Source of the DNA: Oligoflexia bacterium
GTDB taxonomy: Bacteria; Bdellovibrionota_C; UBA2361; JAFLCA01
Length of the DNA stretch: 54,805 nucleotides
Direction: 5' to 3'
Assembly: GCA_019694465.1 (NCBI GenBank)
Contig: JAIBBV010000019.1
Location: 1-54,805, forward strand
Part shown: piece by piece, positions 51,878 through 54,805 of the stretch
Numbering within the stretch: position 1 is the stretch's first letter
Layout of the letters: every line of letters starts with the position of its first letter
Made by a program: the position numbers and the translations under genes
The notes under the pieces: generated by a model
What the model was told of the DNA's origin: nothing
Database searches by the model: none
The model's input: the letters and a program-made list of their open reading frames with translations, nothing else

Positions 51878-53074
51878 CTACGCTGCCGATGCTGCGGTGC
51901 CGTTTAGCTCACTCTTCTTTTTAGGAGCCTGTTTGCCTGACTTATCTTGTCCTACAGCAGCGCCCTTCTTTGAGTCCACCTCTACAGACTGAACCTGAGA
52001 CTTAAGGTTAGACTGGGATGTTGCTGCCTCTGGTAGACTAGCGCCGATACCTACGGTGCCCAAAATAAGAGCGCGAATTTCATGGGCGATCTCAGGGTGC
52101 TCCTTCAAAAAGAGCTTAGATCCATCACGTCCTTGTCCAAGTCTCTCTCCTTTGAATGAATACCAAGCACCCGCCTTATCTAAGACGCCTTTATCAACGC
52201 CCAAGTCTAGTATCTCGCCATACTTGCAAATACCTTCATTAAATATCACATCGAACTCGGCCTCACGGAATGGCGGGGCGACCTTGTTTTTTACAACTTT
52301 GACTCGTACTCGGTTTCCAAGGACTACCGCTTCTTCTGTGCCAGCTTCCTTAATAGAACCGATACGACGGACATCCAGACGCACAGAGGCGTAGAACTTC
52401 AACGCATTTCCGCCAGTGGTAGTCTCTGGAGAGCCAAACATAACACCAATCTTCATGCGAATTTGATTGATGAAAATGATGGAGCAGTTGGACTTGGCCG
52501 CAATACCAGTCATCTTACGTAATGCCTTGCTCATAAGGCGGGCTTGAAGACCAGGCTGCTGGTCGTCCATCTCTCCGTCGATTTCGGCACGTGGGACAAG
52601 TGCGGCCACAGAGTCTACAATCACTAGATCAACCGACCCAGTCTGGACAAGCGTGTCGCAAATCTCAAGAGCCTGCTCGCCGCAGTCAGGTTGGCTAACG
52701 AGTAACTTACCTGTGTCTACTCCAAGCTTCTTTGCGTAGTTGACGTCCAATGCGTGTTCCGCATCTATGAAGACAACAGTTCCGCCCTTTTTCTGAACCT
52801 CTGCCGCTACGTGTAGGGCAAGAGTAGTCTTACCTGAAGACTCTGGACCGTAGATCTCGATGATCCTTCCGTGCGGCAGTCCGCCAATTCCTAGAGCGAT
52901 GTCTAGTCCTAAGCTCCCCGTGGAGAATGCCTCGACCTGTTCACCTGGGGATGTGCCAAGATTCATAATGGCGCCCCTGCCATATCGGCGCTCAAGTTCA
53001 GAAATAGCTGTTGTAAGAGCCTTTCCTTTCTCTTGCGGAGCGGCGGATGTCTGTTTGCTGTCAGCTGTGTTCAT
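51878..53074 (-). CDS. recA: Recombinase A
   Basis: The DNA strand-exchange protein that also triggers LexA self-cleavage. 398 residues. Walker A GPESSGKT (76-83), Walker [11 protein letters not shown], the L1 region [17 protein letters not shown] and L2 [20 protein letters not shown] are all intact. The C-terminal 60 residues are an unusually long Ser/Lys/Gln-rich tail. AAGGAC precedes the ATG. It lies 41 bases downstream of lexA on the same strand, so a lexA-recA operon links the repressor and its co-protease. Confidence 0.99.
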   Translation of the reverse strand: MNTADSKQTSAAPQEKGKALTTAISELERRYGRGAIMNLGTSPGEQVEAFSTGSLGLDIALGIGGLPHGRIIEIYGPESSGKTTLALHVAAEVQKKGGTVVFIDAEHALDVNYAKKLGVDTGKLLVSQPDCGEQALEICDTLVQTGSVDLVIVDSVAALVPRAEIDGEMDDQQPGLQARLMSKALRKMTGIAAKSNCSIIFINQIRMKIGVMFGSPETTTGGNALKFYASVRLDVRRIGSIKEAGTEEAVVLGNRVRVKVVKNKVAPPFREAEFDVIFNEGICKYGEILDLGVDKGVLDKAGAWYSFKGERLGQGRDGSKLFLKEHPEIAHEIRALILGTVGIGASLPEAATSQSNLKSQVQSVEVDSKKGAAVGQDKSGKQAPKKKSELNGTAASAA

Positions 53075-53115
53075 AGTTAAATGTCCTTAAAAAAATCAAA
53101 TATGCAATTTGTGCC

Positions 53116-53772
53116 CTAATGTAGCTCGCGTATGACGCCAATCAATTTTCCCTGGATCGTTACCTTATCGAGCGTGATTGGCGGCATGGTCGAGTTAGCT
53201 GGGATTAGCATAACCTTCCCGTTCTTTAATCGACGGTAGCGTTTCAGTGTTGCGCAGCCATTGTCTAGTAGAGCTACAACTACGTCTCCATCATTTGCTG
53301 AATCTTGCCGCCGTAAGACAACAATATCACGATCGCAAATATGGTCTTCAATCATAGAGTCTCCACTGACCTCGAGGCAAAATACTTCGCCACGGCCAGA
53401 GATCATGCTAGAGGGAATATCTATCATTGTGGTCTGTTCGATTGCTTCAATTGGTAAACCCGCTGCAATTACGCCAACAAGAGGTACGGCAGTTGGGCCA
53501 AGTTGTGGTTTGGCTGATTCTATTAGCTCAATTGCACCATCCTCACCACGACGAATAAAGCCCTTATCCTCTAGGCGTTCAAGGTGAAAATGAGCGGTGG
53601 AAACAGATTTAACCCCAATGTGCTCGGCTATGTCCTTCAGTGTCGGTCCATAACCGCGGTCGGCGATGAAGTTGCGCAGGAACTCCAAAGTCTGTCTCTG
53701 TACGGGCGCTAACGTACTAGAGCGGTAGTTTTGTGACTGGGGATCTTCAATAGCGTTTGAGCGCTTTGTCAT
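53116..53772 (-). CDS. lexA: LexA SOS repressor
   Basis: Represses DNA-damage genes until RecA filaments promote its autocleavage. The winged-helix N-terminal domain (GPTLKDIAEHIGVKSVSTAH) is followed by the Ala104-Gly105 cleavage site in GVIAAGLPIEA. The catalytic dyad is Ser139 in SGDSMI and Lys177 in ATLKRY. 218 residues, slightly long because of a 20-residue N-terminal extension rich in Ser/Gln. AGGA precedes the ATG. It is first gene of lexA-recA; the operator is presumably upstream (see 53827-53842). Confidence 0.98.
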   Translation of the reverse strand: MTKRSNAIEDPQSQNYRSSTLAPVQRQTLEFLRNFIADRGYGPTLKDIAEHIGVKSVSTAHFHLERLEDKGFIRRGEDGAIELIESAKPQLGPTAVPLVGVIAAGLPIEAIEQTTMIDIPSSMISGRGEVFCLEVSGDSMIEDHICDRDIVVLRRQDSANDGDVVVALLDNGCATLKRYRRLKNGKVMLIPANSTMPPITLDKVTIQGKLIGVIRELH

Positions 53773-53826
53773 GAGTATATCCTAGTGTAGTATCAATAGG
53801 TTATGGCCTTATGCTCTACCAACATC

Positions 53827-53842
53827 GTATGTCGAAAAATAC
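53827..53842. promoter_or_regulatory. Possible LexA operator
   Basis: GTAT-N8-ATAC is an inverted repeat about 55 bases upstream of the lexA start. Its layout is like a LexA box, but it differs from the E. coli CTGT-N8-ACAG consensus, and no second copy was found upstream of other damage-type genes here. Confidence 0.25.
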
Positions 53843-54017
53843 TCGAAGTCAAGGACTTATCTGATCTGTCCTTAGGTTTTGGCAGAATTAAGTGTGGGTT
53901 AGCTGCTTCCTATTGGTTGTGAAAATAAGTGCCTGAAAATAGAGCGATAAATTGTTCTCATCTTCCTCGCCGAGTATTCCGACCTTCCACTACAAGTAAA
54001 AAGTGTGTGAGGAAACA

Positions 54018-54422
54018 GTGACAAAATCGAAAGAAGTGAAGCTTCTTGTAGTCGACGAACACGATCAATATTGCACTCTAATCCAAGAGCATGCCGAGCT
54101 TTACGGGCATAGCCTTAAGATTGTGTGCGAGTGCGTTAATTCCGGGCGAGAAGCGCTTGAGCGAATTACAAAGTGGGAACCCTCCGTTGTGCTCTTGGAC
54201 GCCCATCTTCCCGATATGAACAGTTTTGAAGTGCTTGACGCTTGCCGCAATGGGCGCGCGACTGTTGTTGTTTCTAGTGAGGTTTGCTCTCGAGAAATTG
54301 AAGATAGCGCGAGGGCACACGGGGCGAGCGGGTACGTAACTAAATCTGACAACCCAGAAGACATAGAAGCGCTGCTGTATGAATTGGCAACAGTTTCGCT
54401 ACCGGTGCCAATGAAGCACTAG
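54018..54422 (+). CDS. Single-domain response regulator
   Basis: A 134-residue receiver domain with no output domain. The acidic pair (Asp13, Glu14) is in LLVVDEHD, phosphoacceptor Asp61 in VVLLDAHLPD, Ser in VVVSSEVCS, and Lys in SGYVTKSDNPED. The GTG at 54018 has GAGG five bases upstream; an upstream GTG at 54003 is less likely. Stand-alone receivers act in phosphorelays or by binding a partner (CheY/Spo0F style). No histidine kinase is nearby. Confidence 0.85.
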   Translation: MTKSKEVKLLVVDEHDQYCTLIQEHAELYGHSLKIVCECVNSGREALERITKWEPSVVLLDAHLPDMNSFEVLDACRNGRATVVVSSEVCSREIEDSARAHGASGYVTKSDNPEDIEALLYELATVSLPVPMKH

Positions 54423-54805
54423 GGCAGTGCGTAACAAATGCCCTCCGCTGCAATTGAACTCATTGATGTGGCTTTGTCGTTTGATCCAATTTCACTTTGG
54501 CATGTGACGTTTTAAGTGCTTGAGGCGCTTGGCCTGTTGTGGGCACCCGCTGCGGCAGCTGAGCAAGCCATAATCGGCTCACTAAGAACAACACCATCAT
54601 CTACCAGCGTACTCAAACACTACAAAAAATAGCAACAAATTCGGCCATCGCATGTCTTCACTTAAAGCGCAGAGCAAATCGGCTAGCACTGCTTTCCAGT
54701 GCGGCACTTCCACATATTGAATCTCCAAAATTTATTGATCAGCGGCTAATTCGGCGCATGCTTGACTCCGCTCAAGCCACAACCACAACCCAACCACTAA
54801 AAGAG
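54423..54805. other. Window-end intergenic/unknown segment
   Basis: About 380 bases with no supported gene. On the plus strand a frame is open from the stop at 54560-54562 to the end of the window (81 codons), rich in Arg, Thr and Leu, but its first ATG is at 54758; it may be the start of a gene continuing beyond the window, or chance. No palindrome or promoter is evident. Confidence 0.35.

Overview
The window reads as chromosomal DNA of a Gram-negative bacterium of moderate GC content. It has a TonB-dependent outer-membrane receptor, many Sec-exported proteins and lipoproteins, and housekeeping genes such as leuS, the CCA-adding enzyme, recA, lexA, gltA, pdhA/pdhB and three tRNAs. I could not place it taxonomically. 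The DUF6502 regulator and the wealth of small exported proteins would fit a proteobacterial or delta-proteobacteria-like lineage, but that is inference. There is no rRNA, CRISPR array, prophage or recognisable insertion sequence.

Layout. 0-1 kb: structured hairpins and a cyclic-nucleotide-binding protein. 1.4-2.2 kb: a GC-rich orphan gene. 2.3-7.2 kb: a run of small exported proteins (a regulatory-domain-like protein, an SH3 protein coupled to an M48 lipoprotein protease, Cys-rich secreted proteins, a Flp-pilin-like peptide). 7.3-10.2 kb: DUF6502 regulator, a small secreted protein and a zinc alcohol dehydrogenase behind an inverted repeat that overlaps its ribosome-binding site. 10.3-13.3 kb: a giant methyltransferase-GT4-GT2 fusion. 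13.3-13.7 kb: tRNA-Asp with a tandem duplication of its 3' half. 14-20 kb: a conserved small protein, a lipoprotein with a degenerate metzincin site, LeuRS and an HD hydrolase. 20-26 kb: a GC-rich HAD hydrolase, a GH15-like protein with an unknown partner, the CCA-adding enzyme and an HNH nuclease. 26.4-26.7 kb: tRNA-Ile and tRNA-Ala without rRNA. 26.8-33.1 kb: a large SdrD-B-type secreted protein, an acyl-CoA dehydrogenase and a DEAD-box helicase.

33.6-41.3 kb is the least explained region. A tightly overlapping operon (66 aa, then an unrecognised 583-aa protein, then a DUF917 protein) diverges from a HAD phosphatase plus APH-type kinase pair. A tyrosine recombinase is wedged tail-to-tail against the kinase gene, and an inositol-monophosphatase-like enzyme follows. 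41.5-45 kb holds a TonB receptor under an apparent TPP (thiamine) riboswitch whose aptamer carries an inserted arm of about 86 nt, and an orphan GroES-like protein. 45.5-49.4 kb has citrate synthase and a pdhA-pdhB-gamma-carbonic-anhydrase operon. 49.7-51.5 kb pairs a RuvC-fold protein with an exported EEP-family enzyme. 51.9-53.8 kb is a lexA-recA operon, and a single-domain response regulator follows.

The most interesting signals are: the TPP riboswitch with a hairpin repeat inside its aptamer (the same repeat family occurs at three other intergenic sites); the 583-aa/DUF917/kinase/phosphatase locus; a 28-bp perfect palindrome upstream of gltA; the tRNA-Asp 3'-half duplication; the pseudo-metzincin lipoprotein; and two GC-rich genes each preceded by palindromes. 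All calls come from reading the sequence; no database search or folding program was run.
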